Of a DNA stretch of 64,000 nucleotides, positions 1 through 9,581 are shown one piece after another. Positions within the stretch are counted from its first letter, which is position 1, and each line of letters begins with the position of its first letter. The stretch is taken from the NCBI RefSeq assembly GCF_012276985.1, contig NZ_JAAXMM010000013.1, forward strand, positions 1-64,000, in the 5' to 3' direction. The position numbers were made by a program, and so were the translations under genes. Under the pieces are notes generated by a model. That model was given only the letters and a program-made list of their open reading frames with translations. It had not been told where the DNA came from and did no database searches. Origin of the DNA: Agrobacterium sp. a22-2 (GTDB lineage Bacteria > Pseudomonadota > Alphaproteobacteria > Rhizobiales > Rhizobiaceae).

Positions 1-1875
1 GCCGGATGAGAAGCCGGAGGAGGAACTCTTGGGCGGTTCGGGCAGGGTGGAGGCGATGGTGGAGGCCATGGACGAGGAGAAGCCGCCGATGCGGCCGCCG
101 AAATCGCCGGGATGGGAGCCGTGGTACCAGACCGGCTCGTAAGCAGCAGCGCCCGCCGCGGCCGTTGCCAGCCAAGTCTCGAACGTGTGGGTCCAGGGTT
201 TTTCGACGCCGAGCGCCACGGCATAGGGCAGCAGCTTTTCGAAATGCTGCGGCGACATGGTGGGGGCACCGGCCATGTTCATGCGGTCTTTTTCGGCCAG
301 CGTCAGATAGGTACGCAGGCCTTCGATGCCGTCCATCAGCTTGCGGCCGAGCGGCGTCGGGGCGCCCATCAGGAAGAAGAACAGGCCATTCAGGAAGACC
401 ACGCCTCCGACGGCGATCGGCACCGACAGCGGCTGATTGCCCTCCAGCTCGACCAGCATCAGGACGACGAAGACGCCGACCACCGTGACCAGCACGAAAC
501 CGAAGAAGGCGACCGCGATGATAGACCCGATGCGCGCCACAAGCGATGCACCGCGGCGGATCTTCTTGCCGATGCCGACCACTACGACCGTCAGGACCAC
601 GGCCATGACGGCGGGGATCAGCATGAAGGGCACCATGCCGGCATCGACATCGCCAAACACCATCAGGCAAAACAGCAGGACCAGGCTCAAGACCACACCG
701 CCGGCGATGTAGCCGGCATTGCCGCGGTAATATTTGCCGCGATGCTCCTTCTCGATCGCCTGGCGGAAGGCCGTGCCGGCGGACTGGACGCGCACGCCAT
801 TGGCCTTGTCGATGGTGAGGTCCTCACCCGGGCCGCCGACCGCGGCCAGGAGGCTTGCTTCGCCGGCCGGCAGCGTGGCCGGCAGGGCCTTGTCGGTGCG
901 ACGGATGATGATCGAATCGTCGAGATCGTCAAGCACCACGTAGCCCTTGACCGCCAAGTCGAGGGCGGTTGCCGACAGGGCCGTCCAGCCGGCGCCTGAA
1001 AAGCCCTTGTTGTCGATATAATTGACAAGCGCTGGCGAAATACCGTCCGGCGCATCCCAGCGCGGCACCATGACGCCGGCATCGGGATCGCGCCCGACAC
1101 GCAGCCAGGAGCGCAGATAATAGAGGAAGACGGCGGCAAGGCCGCCATAGCCGAGAATGGCGTTGATATTGTCGCGCAGGAACCACCAGACGCTCTGATC
1201 GCTGGAGGGCGCGACGACAGCGCCCTTCGGCATGCCGACGACGATCGTCAGGCCCTCGCCGGCGGCAAGGCGCCGGGTGGTCTCGAAGGTGAGGCCTTCC
1301 CCGGTTTCGGTCAGGGTGGCATCCTGACCTGTCTCGCCCAGCGCGCCGGTATAATAGGCCGTGCCGGTCGGCTCGACGCCGGGCGGCAAGGTGACCGTGG
1401 CCGAGGCGCTGTTGATCGGAAACAGCCAGCCATTGCCGGTGACGTTCCAGTAGAGTTCGTCGTGGTCCTCGAAATAGCGGATCTGCCGGGCGGTGGTGTA
1501 GGTGATGGTGTAGGTGTAGTCGCCGGGTCTAAGATAGACATCGGCAGAGCCGGCATAGATGCGGATGCCGCCGGAAATGCTCTCGGTGTGGTAGGGCTCG
1601 GGCTCGCCGTCGCGCTCCACCGAGACGAGGTCGAAATCGACCTTGATGCGGCGGCCATCGGCGTCTTCGGCATAAAGCGGGAAATCGCGGAAAATGCCGC
1701 GGCTGATCTGATTTCCTTCGGCGCGCACGGTGATGGTTTCGGCCACCGTCAGCGTGGCATCGGCACCGACCTCGATGGCGGCGTCATAGGAGCGGATCAG
1801 TTCCTCGGCCGTGGCGATTCGCCCTGACAGGATGGAGAGGACAAGGGCGACGCCAAGACCGAGGAAGGATTTCAT
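1..1875 (-). CDS. DUF2207 family membrane protein (C-terminus cut by window edge)
   Basis: The frame is open from the ATG at 1875 to the window edge, giving 625 codons without a stop, so the 3' end is missing. A signal peptide is followed by a beta-rich extracytoplasmic domain (about residues 25-260), a membrane segment (INAILGYGGLAAVFLYYL), a cytoplasmic region, and a cluster of hydrophobic segments (about residues 395-500). The visible end is Ser/Gly-rich (EPPKSSSGFSSG), as in DUF2207 proteins, which usually finish in a Gly/Ser-rich tail. The start codon directly follows the stop of the upstream aroA-like gene (TAAATG), so the two are probably translationally coupled. DUF2207 and LemA proteins often occur together; lemA is two genes upstream here. 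The function is unknown. Confidence 0.88.
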   Translation of the reverse strand, partial: MKSFLGLGVALVLSILSGRIATAEELIRSYDAAIEVGADATLTVAETITVRAEGNQISRGIFRDFPLYAEDADGRRIKVDFDLVSVERDGEPEPYHTESISGGIRIYAGSADVYLRPGDYTYTITYTTARQIRYFEDHDELYWNVTGNGWLFPINSASATVTLPPGVEPTGTAYYTGALGETGQDATLTETGEGLTFETTRRLAAGEGLTIVVGMPKGAVVAPSSDQSVWWFLRDNINAILGYGGLAAVFLYYLRSWLRVGRDPDAGVMVPRWDAPDGISPALVNYIDNKGFSGAGWTALSATALDLAVKGYVVLDDLDDSIIIRRTDKALPATLPAGEASLLAAVGGPGEDLTIDKANGVRVQSAGTAFRQAIEKEHRGKYYRGNAGYIAGGVVLSLVLLFCLMVFGDVDAGMVPFMLIPAVMAVVLTVVVVGIGKKIRRGASLVARIGSIIAVAFFGFVLVTVVGVFVVLMLVELEGNQPLSVPIAVGGVVFLNGLFFFLMGAPTPLGRKLMDGIEGLRTYLTLAEKDRMNMAGAPTMSPQHFEKLLPYAVALGVEKPWTHTFETWLATAAAGAAAYEPVWYHGSHPGDFGGRIGGFSSSMASTIASTLPEPPKSSSSGFSSG

Positions 1876-3147
1876 TTATCCGTTGCTTTCCTGATAGCGG
1901 ACGCCGAGCGAGGCCAGCGCATCCCAATAGCTGGGATAGGTCTTGGCCACGCAGCCGGGATCGAGAATGGTGATGCCGTTGATCTTCAAGCCTGCCAGTG
2001 CAAAGCTCATGGCAATGCGGTGATCGGCAAAGGTGTCGATGTCGGCCGGCAGGGTCTGGCCAGAGAGCGCGGGATCGGCATTGACGACCAGATCGTCGCC
2101 CTCCTCGCGGGCGAGACCCTCGCGAATGTTGTTGAGCCCGGTCGAGACGGCGCGGATGCGGTCGCATTCCTTGACGCGCAGGTTTGATATGCCGACGAAG
2201 CGTACCGGCCTGTTGTTGAAGGCGGCCAGAACGGCAATGGTCGGGATGGCGTCCTGCATCTGGCTGCCGTCGATGACCTCGGGCATATCAGGAAAAGCGG
2301 CGATCACCTCATAGGCCTTGGCATCAGGCTGGGTAAATTGCGTCGCCGGCGTGCCGATGTCGATGCTGCCCTTGGTCAACACTTCGGCGCCCCAGAGATA
2401 GGTGGCGGCGGAGGCATCCGGCTCGATGTGGAAATCGGCGGCATGATAGCCGGTCGGCTCGACGCGCCAGGTGGCCTGATCGAGCTGTTCGACCCTGGCG
2501 CCAAAGGCACGCATGGCGTCGAGCGTCAGGTCGACATAACCGCGCGCGCCGATCTCCGGGCCGGTCAGGGCGACGGTCACCGGCTCGGCATCGGCCGGCG
2601 CCAGGGGCGCTGCCATCAGCAAAGCGGAGACATACTGGCTCGACAGGCCGGCGTCGATCTCGACGCGGCCGCTGCCGAAATGGCCATGGCCGCGGATCGT
2701 CACCGGCGGGCAGCCGGTCGGGGCCTCGGCATCGATGCCGAGCGATTGCAGAGCCGTTACCAGCGGGCCGATCGGCCGCTTGCGCATATGCTCGTCGCCA
2801 TCGACGGTGACGGTGCCGTCGACGCTGGCCACGGCCGCCGTCAGGAAGCGCGTCGCCGTGCCGGCATTGCCGAGAAAGAGCGGTGCGGAGGGGGCGGTCA
2901 GGCGGCCGGTGCCGGTGACGACGAAGGTGGTGGCATCCGGCTCGTCGATCGAAACGCCCATGGCGCGCAGGGCATCCGCCATGTAGCGGGTGTCGTCGCT
3001 TTTGAGCGCGCCGGTCAGCCGGCTGGTGCCCTTGGACAGGCCGGCCAGCAACAGGGCGCGGTTGGTGATCGACTTGGAGCCGGGCGGGCTCACCTTGCCG
3101 GACAGCGGATGGCCGGGCGGCAGCAGGGTCAGTTTATCAGTTTTCAT
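1876..3147 (-). CDS. aroA: 3-phosphoshikimate 1-carboxyvinyltransferase (EPSP synthase), class I-like paralogue
   Basis: The 423-residue product should join shikimate-3-phosphate and PEP to give EPSP in the chorismate pathway. Seen motifs are the N-terminal PGSKSITNRALLLAG, the PEP-binding loop LFLGNAGTATRFL, KRPIGPLVTAL, SSQYVSALLM, RVKECDRI and DHRIAM, so the catalytic residues appear present. The loop differs from E. coli (GNAGTAMRPL): Met becomes Thr and Pro101 becomes Phe. Rhizobiaceae usually carry their housekeeping AroA as a class II enzyme beside cmk/rpsA; this class I-like copy between lemA and DUF2207 is therefore probably a second enzyme (inference). It starts 40 bases after lemA and ends directly against the DUF2207 start codon. 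Confidence 0.9.
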   Translation of the reverse strand: MKTDKLTLLPPGHPLSGKVSPPGSKSITNRALLLAGLSKGTSRLTGALKSDDTRYMADALRAMGVSIDEPDATTFVVTGTGRLTAPSAPLFLGNAGTATRFLTAAVASVDGTVTVDGDEHMRKRPIGPLVTALQSLGIDAEAPTGCPPVTIRGHGHFGSGRVEIDAGLSSQYVSALLMAAPLAPADAEPVTVALTGPEIGARGYVDLTLDAMRAFGARVEQLDQATWRVEPTGYHAADFHIEPDASAATYLWGAEVLTKGSIDIGTPATQFTQPDAKAYEVIAAFPDMPEVIDGSQMQDAIPTIAVLAAFNNRPVRFVGISNLRVKECDRIRAVSTGLNNIREGLAREEGDDLVVNADPALSGQTLPADIDTFADHRIAMSFALAGLKINGITILDPGCVAKTYPSYWDALASLGVRYQESNG

Positions 3148-3187
3148 GCACTACACTCGTTGGAACAGGCGGTCGCCCATGGCGACC

Positions 3188-3739
3188 TTAGAATTTGACG
3201 GTCGGGACGGCGCGGTCCGCGTCATTGGCGATCTCGAAATAACCGGCTTTGATAAAGCCGAAATTGCGGGCCACCAGGTTGGACGGGAAGCTCTCGACCT
3301 TGACGTTCAGATCGCGGGCCGCACCGTTATAGTAGCGGCGCGACATCTGGATTTCGCCTTCGATGCCTTCCAGCGAGCGCTGCAGCTCGAGGAAGTTCTC
3401 GTTGGCCTTCAAATCAGGATAGGCTTCGGCCAGCGCCATGACACGGCCCAGCGCCTGGCCGAGCAGGCCTTCGGCGGCAGCACGGCCCTCGATATCGCCG
3501 GCCGGCACGCCTTGCGCGCGGTTGCGCAGTTCGACAACCTTTTCCAGCGTTTCGCTCTCGTGCTTGGCATAGCCCTTGACGATCTCGATGAGGTTGGGGA
3601 TCTGGTCGGCGCGGCGCTTCAGCTGCACGTCGATGCCCGACCAGGCTTCCTCCGTCATCTGCTTGGATTTGACCAGGCCGTTATAAACGATGACCGCATA
3701 GGCGGCGGCAAGCGCAAGAATTGCGAGAATGACATACAT
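3188..3739 (-). CDS. lemA: LemA family protein
   Basis: A 183-residue protein with one N-terminal membrane helix (YVILAILALAAAYAVIVYN) followed by an alpha-helical domain with the LemA signatures WSGIDVQLKRRADQIPNLI and MSRRYYNGAARDLN. The N-terminus lies outside and the helical domain inside or on the membrane surface in this family; no enzymatic role is established. I chose the ATG at 3739 because a GGAG lies just upstream; a start 12 codons earlier lacks one. It is the first intact gene of the lemA-aroA-DUF2207 set. Confidence 0.93.
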   Translation of the reverse strand: MYVILAILALAAAYAVIVYNGLVKSKQMTEEAWSGIDVQLKRRADQIPNLIEIVKGYAKHESETLEKVVELRNRAQGVPAGDIEGRAAAEGLLGQALGRVMALAEAYPDLKANENFLELQRSLEGIEGEIQMSRRYYNGAARDLNVKVESFPSNLVARNFGFIKAGYFEIANDADRAVPTVKF

Positions 3740-3799
3740 GGGGATGCTCCGGCCAATGCAAAGATGGCGGGACATTATGCGTTCCCCTGGCGCTTGTCA

Positions 3800-4541
3800 T
3801 CAGGCGTTCTGGGGCTGCCCAATTATGGCCAGGGAGGCCGGCTCTTTCGCGGCCTCAAGGGCGGCGAGTTTTGCAAGAGCGATGTCCTGGCCGGGCTTGA
3901 CCTTCACCAGAAAGGCGAAGGCAACCATCAGCAACAAAATGCCTGTGATCGAATTCACGGCGGCCGTCTGCATCATGGTCTGGGCCGCAGCAAGATCGTT
4001 CGTAATGTCATCTGGCATGGACGAGACGATGGGCGACAAACCATACTCTACGACCATCAGGACCATCATGATGCCGGGCAGCCAAGCAAAACCATCCCTC
4101 GACGTCTCCTCCTGGACAGCGGAAAATTCCTCAAGGTCGATCAGGGTAAAAAAGGCATCCAGATGACGCACGGCACGAGAAATCCTATCACCGAGACGAA
4201 GGCTGTGTAGCGGACGCTGCCCGGCAGCGCCTGCAGGGATAGGCGGACAGACACCCAGACCCAATAGAGAAAGGCAATACCTTCCAGCACGCCGAGCAAC
4301 AGGACGGAGGCATCGAACGATCGAGCCCCGTCTGCCAACGCAGCAAAGATCGCACTGTCGGCACCGGTGTTGGCGGTGGAACCGGTATGCTCCACGACAT
4401 AACAAACAAACGCGATATAGAGGTAATAGAGCACCGATGCACAGAGTAAGGGGGCTTCTATGCACGCCAATACCAGCCATAGCCGGCGCGACCTTGCGAG
4501 CCTTCGTCCAAGGTAGGCTACCGGACTGGACCGGCCTTGGC

Positions 4542-4545
<4 letters not shown>
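3800..4545 (-). pseudogene. Frameshifted multi-pass membrane protein (DUF4328-like)
   Basis: A GTG start at 4545 overlaps the glyQ stop (GTGA). It opens a frame with two or three membrane segments (LWLVLACIEAPLLCASVLYY, ASVLLLGVLEGIAFLYWVWV, YTAFVSVIGFLVPCVIWMPF) that stops near 4141. The neighbouring frame continues without a break as LIDLEEFSAV, further hydrophobic segments (WLPGIMMVLMVVEYGL, ITGILLLMVAFAFLV) and a tail ending IGQPQNA at 3800. The join falls on a run of six T (minus strand, about 4150); one extra T would restore a single reading frame of about 248 codons. This is therefore a recent one-base deletion, a sequencing error, or slippage. The DUF4328 assignment rests on overall layout only and is tentative. 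Confidence 0.6.
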
Positions 4546-5498
<953 letters not shown>

Positions 5499-5592
5499 GG
5501 CATCAGTCCGGGGTTGAAGTTTGCTGGCCGTCTGGTGCCATGACGGGCTTGAGGGGTCAAGGGGCGGCGCGCAAACGCCGCCCCGCCAGCGG

Positions 5593-7137
5593 CTAGAGAA
5601 TGAAGTCGCTGGCACTCAGGGTGAGAGATCCGGTCAGTTCGACCTGGAAATCGGCCACCTTGTCGCCATTGAAGTCGGCACTGACAATAGTGATCTCGTC
5701 GTTTTTATTATATCGCAATTCGCCGGCTACACCGCTGAAGCTGCCGGTGCCGAAAAATTTGAAGGCATTGTTTCCGGAAGCCGTCGAGGCGTCGATGGTT
5801 GAAAGATCGATCCTGTCTTTCTGGGCATGCGAGAAATCGAGGATCGTATCGCGGCTTGAACGGGTCGATTCCGCTAGGGAATTGAAGTCGAAGACGTCCG
5901 CCCCAGAGCCCCCGCTAAGCTTGTCAACTCCCGATCCACCGATGAGCCGGTCGTTTCCGGTACTGCCACTAAGCCCGTCATTGCCGCCGCCGCCGGATAA
6001 GATGTCTGAACCGGCAGCACCATTCAGGCTGTTGGAGAGGGCGTTGCCGACCAGATTATCCGCAAAACTCGAGCCGAAAATGCTCTCGATGCTGGCATAG
6101 GAATCACCCTTGGCATCGCCGAGATTGGCGGCCACATTGGCGAGATTCGCCGTGACGCCAGCGCCGGCGCCGGCATAGGAAGCCGCATCCCGACCTGCGC
6201 CGCCCCAAAGCTGATCCCCGCCTGCGCCGCCGATCAGGGTATCGTTGCCGTCATTGCCTCTAAGGATATCGGCGCCGCCACGGCCATCGAGAACATCATT
6301 CCCTTCATTGCCGCGCAATTCATTCGCGACACTACTGCCGCGAATGGTGTCGCCAAGCTGGGTTCCGAAGACATTCTCGACGTTTTTAATCGTCCGGTCG
6401 TCCGTGCCCGGGACGCCGGGAGAGCCGTAAATGCCGGAGACCAGATCGACAACCACCCCATAGGTGTAGATATCGCTGAGTTGGAGCCTGTCGACGCCCG
6501 CACCGCCGTCTATATCATCGAAGTACCGCCCGGCAGAATAGAACTGGAAAATGTCGTTGCCGGCACCGCCGTTCAGGGTGTCGCGGCCATCGCCGCCATC
6601 GAAAAAGTCGTTACCGTCGCCGCCGTTCAGAATATCGTCGCCAAGCCCACCCCACAATTGGTTATTGGCTGCATTGCCGGCGATCCGATCGTTTTCGGAT
6701 GTACCAACAACATTCTCGACGCCCGATACGGTGTGGGTCCCTTCCTCGCCGCCGACGACATAATATTTCTCGGTTGTCAGATTGACGACCACGCCTCTGC
6801 TGAAGGCAAAGAATCCCAACGTGTCCGTGCCGGAGCCGCCATAGACATCGTCGATATAGGTGTCGTAGCGCATCGAGAAGTAGTCATTGCCCGCTTCGCC
6901 GTAAAGCGTATCGATGCCGCGGTCGCCGATGATGTCATCATCGCCATCGCCACCGAAAATCGTGTCATTTCCCGTGCCGTTGGTATGAAGCTCGAAATCG
7001 CCGAAAATCGTGTCGTTACCGCCGCGACCGTAGATCACGTCGTCGCCGCTATAACCTTCTATGTTGTCATCGCCGTCGGTAACGCCGCTGGTATAGTCGA
7101 GCACATCCGGGTTTCCGGTGCCAAAAACATAAGCCAT
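5593..7137 (-). CDS. RTX (hemolysin-type calcium-binding repeat) secreted protein
   Basis: A 514-residue protein built largely of nonapeptide repeats of the GGxGxDxUx type (for example YGRGGNDTIFGD, LWGGLGDDILNGGDGND), which fold as a calcium-filled beta-roll. There is no signal peptide. The C-terminal about 100 residues (ILDFSHAQKDRIDLSTIDA to SASDFIL) match the serralysin-type C-terminal domain that carries a type I secretion signal, so export by a PrsDE-like ABC exporter is likely (inference; none is encoded here). The ATG at 7137 is preceded by GGGAG. No enzymatic domain is visible. A shorter relative at 14.3 kb has the same ending (SDFIL). Confidence 0.88.
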   Translation of the reverse strand: MAYVFGTGNPDVLDYTSGVTDGDDNIEGYSGDDVIYGRGGNDTIFGDFELHTNGTGNDTIFGGDGDDDIIGDRGIDTLYGEAGNDYFSMRYDTYIDDVYGGSGTDTLGFFAFSRGVVVNLTTEKYYVVGGEEGTHTVSGVENVVGTSENDRIAGNAANNQLWGGLGDDILNGGDGNDFFDGGDGRDTLNGGAGNDIFQFYSAGRYFDDIDGGAGVDRLQLSDIYTYGVVVDLVSGIYGSPGVPGTDDRTIKNVENVFGTQLGDTIRGSSVANELRGNEGNDVLDGRGGADILRGNDGNDTLIGGAGGDQLWGGAGRDAASYAGAGAGVTANLANVAANLGDAKGDSYASIESIFGSSFADNLVGNALSNSLNGAAGSDILSGGGGNDGLSGSTGNDRLIGGSGVDKLSGGSGADVFDFNSLAESTRSSRDTILDFSHAQKDRIDLSTIDASTASGNNAFKFFGTGSFSGVAGELRYNKNDEITIVSADFNGDKVADFQVELTGSLTLSASDFIL

Positions 7138-7169
7138 ACGTATACTCCCTGTTTGAACAGGGGACATCA

Positions 7170-7184
7170 TCAATTGAAAATTGA
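7170..7184. repeat. Short inverted repeat upstream of the RTX gene
   Basis: Six-base perfect arms TCAATT/AATTGA around GAA, in the AT-rich leader 33 bases before the RTX start codon. It could be an operator or a weak RNA hairpin; no regulator is implied by the sequence. Confidence 0.35.
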
Positions 7185-7251
7185 CAACTTTAAGGCGTAT
7201 ATTATTGATATAGAATACTGAATTTAACGAACATTCACGACGGAATCTGCA

Positions 7252-7440
7252 TTATTCCTTGTCGCGCAGCCGATATTCTCCCGTCTCCGGATCCTTGACC
7301 AAAGTCCCGATCGCGCCGGTTTCGCGCTCCTTCTCGGCTGCGCGCGACTTGGCGGCAAGCTTTTCGGCGTCGGAGACGAAACGGCGATAGAGAAGCCAGG
7401 CGCCGCCGAGCAGAAGCACCAGAAATAAAAGTTGCGGCAT
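7252..7440 (-). CDS. Small single-pass membrane protein (62 aa), function unknown
   Basis: Begins MPQLLFLVLLLGGAWLLYRRF, an N-terminal membrane helix with a positive cytoplasmic flank, followed by a charged helical stretch (DAEKLAAKSRAAEKERE) and a short end (LVKDPETGEYRLRDKE). A GGGGGG-rich ribosome-binding site lies five bases before the ATG. It sits 19 bases after the S49 peptidase stop on the same strand and is probably cotranscribed with it. I recognise no named family. Confidence 0.8.
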   Translation of the reverse strand: MPQLLFLVLLLGGAWLLYRRFVSDAEKLAAKSRAAEKERETGAIGTLVKDPETGEYRLRDKE

Positions 7441-7459
7441 GTTCCCCCCTCGCCTTTTT

Positions 7460-8326
7460 TCAGAGACCGTATCGGCCCCACATTGCCTTTTCTTCGATCG
7501 TTTCGGCAAGGCCGCTGAGCGCTGCTGCGGCGATTTGTTCGCCGCCGCCGGCTGAAAGGCCTACACCCGGCATGCGCCGACCGAAAAAGTCGCGGGCGCC
7601 GCTGACCAGTTCCAGCCGCGTGTCGGCGCCATAACGGCGCTTCAGTTCGACCCGCATGTCGCCGAGCCCATCGATCAGGCCAAGATCAAGGCCGCGCTGG
7701 CCGGTCCAGAACAGGCCGGAGAAAATCGTCGCGTCATCGGCAAGCTTCGAACCGCGGCGGTCTTTCACCATGTCGATGAAGACTTTGTGGATCTCGAGCT
7801 GCAGGGTCTTCAGATATTCGATATCGCCTTCCTTTTCCGGCTGGAACGGATCGAGGATGACCTTGTTCTCGCCGGCGGTATAGACGCGGCGCTCGACGCC
7901 CATCTTCTTCAAGAGTTCGGGAAAGCCGAAGCCGCCCGACACGACGCCGATCGAGCCGACGATCGAGGTGGGGTCGGCGAAAATCTCGTCGCCGGCCAGC
8001 GCCAGCATGTAGCCGCCGGAGGCCGCCACGTCTTCGACGAAGACCAGAACCGTCTTGTTCTTTTCCTCGGCCAGCGAGCGGATGCGCTGGAAGATCATGC
8101 GCGACTGGACCGGCGAGCCGCCCGGCGAATTGATCGACAAGGCAACGGCCGGGCTGTTCTTGCGGGCAAAGGCCTTTTCCAGCATGGGGGCGACGGTTGC
8201 CAGATTGAGGGCCGGCTTGAACCGGCTGCCGCCGCTCATGATCTGGCCGTGCAGGCGCACGACGGGGATCACGATGCCTTTCTTGCGAAAGCGTTTAGGG
8301 GTCAGCCGTTCCAGAAAATCCGACAT
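7460..8326 (-). CDS. sppA: S49 family peptidase (SppA/SohB-like signal peptide peptidase)
   Basis: A 288-residue serine protease of the short, single-domain SppA type. The Ser-Lys dyad is visible: Ser103 in DVAASGGYMLAL and Lys155 in TAGENKVILDPF, with the upstream SINSPGGSP oxyanion-region motif and PTSIVGSIGVV. Family members clear signal peptides or membrane fragments. No clear N-terminal membrane helix is seen, so it may be cytoplasmic or peripheral. The start MSDFLERL is chosen because GAGGTAAC lies upstream; a longer in-frame start gives an unconvincing Cys-rich leader. Confidence 0.92.
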   Translation of the reverse strand: MSDFLERLTPKRFRKKGIVIPVVRLHGQIMSGGSRFKPALNLATVAPMLEKAFARKNSPAVALSINSPGGSPVQSRMIFQRIRSLAEEKNKTVLVFVEDVAASGGYMLALAGDEIFADPTSIVGSIGVVSGGFGFPELLKKMGVERRVYTAGENKVILDPFQPEKEGDIEYLKTLQLEIHKVFIDMVKDRRGSKLADDATIFSGLFWTGQRGLDLGLIDGLGDMRVELKRRYGADTRLELVSGARDFFGRRMPGVGLSAGGGEQIAAAALSGLAETIEEKAMWGRYGL

Positions 8327-8393
8327 CAATGCGTTACCTCTTTGCCATGGTTTACTTGAGCAGAGATGTAAGTTGCGGACCGGCAAACACAAT

Positions 8394-8450
8394 GGCGGGG
8401 CTAAAAAAACGGGGGCGGGGCTGAAAAAACGGCGGCAGGGCTGAAAAAGA
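8394..8450. repeat. Three tandem copies of a 20-bp unit
   Basis: Units of about 20 bp, each combining a G-rich half with an A-rich core (CTAAAAAAAC at 8401, CTGAAAAAAC at 8421, CTGAAAAAGA at 8441), repeat with an exact 20-base period. The array fills the gap between the methyltransferase stop and the S49 peptidase start. On the coding (minus) strand it reads as three spaced T-tracts, which may act as pause or weak termination sites. Confidence 0.8.
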
Positions 8451-8455
8451 CCGCT

Positions 8456-9235
8456 CTACCGGCGCCGATAGGCGGCCCGGCCGTTGTTGAGATCGTCGAC
8501 GAAGGCCGAAAACCTGTGGCTGTCCGGATCGTCATGCATGGTCAGCGGCGCGCGCAATTCCAGCCGGGCGCGCGATCCCTTGATGGCGGTGACCAGGACA
8601 CGCACGGCACTTTCCCCAGCGCGCGGATAGAGCGGCGTGATTTCCAGACCGCCGAAACGCCGGCCGCAGGCGGCGATAATCTCGGCGATCGACTGCGGCC
8701 GGGCGATCAGCGACAATTGCCCACCTGGTACCATGATGGCGCCGGCGGTGCGGATCCAGCTTTCGAACAGGCCATCGGTCATGGCATGGGCTTCGGCCTT
8801 CAGCGCATCGGGCGTGCGGCGATCGCCGGCATCGTTGAAGGGCGGGTTCATGATCACATGGTCGAAACTGTCATCGGCAAGGCCGGCGGCGACGCGAGCC
8901 CGGCCGGTCAGGGTGACATCGGCCTCGATCACGCCGATGCGGGCCGACAGGTGGGCATTGTCGGCGAGCGCCAGGCTCTTGCGCGCGTAGTCAGCCATCT
9001 CAGCCGAGCGTTCGACGAGCGTCACCGCGGCGCCCTCCAGCCGTGCCGCGACCGCCAGGCCCGCCGCACCGGCACCGGCACCGAGATCGGCGAGGCGAAA
9101 GGGACCCTGCGCATCGACCAGGCTTGCCAGCAGCATGGCATCCATGCCGGCGCGGTGGCCGCGCCCCTTCGGCTGGACCAGATGGAAGCGGCCGCGATGG
9201 AAGGCGTCGACGGTCTCTGAACTCGGCGTAGACAT
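8456..9235 (-). CDS. Class I SAM-dependent methyltransferase, TrmN6-like (tRNA1Val adenine-N6)
   Basis: A 259-residue protein with the SAM-binding motif LADLGAGAGAAGLAVAARL and the N6-adenine/glutamine methyltransferase signature NPPFND. The opening HRGRFHLVQPKGRGHRAGMDAMLLASL matches the TrmN6/YfiC family, which methylates A37 of tRNA1(Val). The target cannot be proven from sequence. It follows the DUF2007 gene by 8 bases on the same strand, a pair conserved in rhizobia. A 20-bp tandem repeat follows its stop codon. Confidence 0.87.
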   Translation of the reverse strand: MSTPSSETVDAFHRGRFHLVQPKGRGHRAGMDAMLLASLVDAQGPFRLADLGAGAGAAGLAVAARLEGAAVTLVERSAEMADYARKSLALADNAHLSARIGVIEADVTLTGRARVAAGLADDSFDHVIMNPPFNDAGDRRTPDALKAEAHAMTDGLFESWIRTAGAIMVPGGQLSLIARPQSIAEIIAACGRRFGGLEITPLYPRAGESAVRVLVTAIKGSRARLELRAPLTMHDDPDSHRFSAFVDDLNNGRAAYRRR

Positions 9236-9243
9236 CAACCGCC

Positions 9244-9474
9244 TCAGTCCTTCGGATCGCACAATTCGTCGGCAAGGCCAGCATCGGAGAGGATCGTGCG
9301 GGCCTCGTCCAAGCGGCTCTCCTCCACCAGAAAACGACGCGGCAGCATGCCGAGCGAGCCTTCCATGATGCTCATCGCCTGATCGGCAATCAGGCAGTGA
9401 ATGCCGGCATCTTTCATCAGGCTTTCGGCAAAGGAGAGCAGAACCGGATCATTTGTGCGAATAAGCTCGTGCAT
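9244..9474 (-). CDS. DUF2007 domain-containing protein
   Basis: A 76-residue protein beginning MHELIRTNDPVLLSFAESLM with the DUF2007 pattern (NDPVLLSFAESLMKDAGI, then RRFLVEESRLDEARTIL). The fold is ferredoxin-like and the family is described as putative signal-transducing; no biochemical role is known to me. It lies directly upstream of the TrmN6-like gene and divergent from the polyprenyl synthase gene. Confidence 0.85.
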   Translation of the reverse strand: MHELIRTNDPVLLSFAESLMKDAGIHCLIADQAMSIMEGSLGMLPRRFLVEESRLDEARTILSDAGLADELCDPKD

Positions 9475-9520
9475 TTGCTGTTAAATCCCATCAAATTGAC
9501 CGAACGAGACAATTCGCCTC

Positions 9521-9549
9521 TTGCCGTGTCCTCAGGCCCTTTTTATGGT
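9521..9549 (+). promoter_or_regulatory. Predicted housekeeping promoter for ispB
   Basis: TTGCCG at 9521-9526 and TATGGT at 9544-9549 are separated by exactly 17 bases and lie 33 bases before the TTG start of ispB. The same -10 hexamer occurs in the atp operon promoter in this window. Confidence 0.5.
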
Positions 9550-9581
9550 CGGAACTGACGAATGAACAGGAGTCCGGTGCG

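Noticed and set aside
112..999. Long plus-strand frames opposite the DUF2207 gene
   Set aside because: They are the antisense of a minus-strand frame that makes a convincing membrane protein; their His/Gln/Asp-rich products are typical of GC-rich antisense frames.
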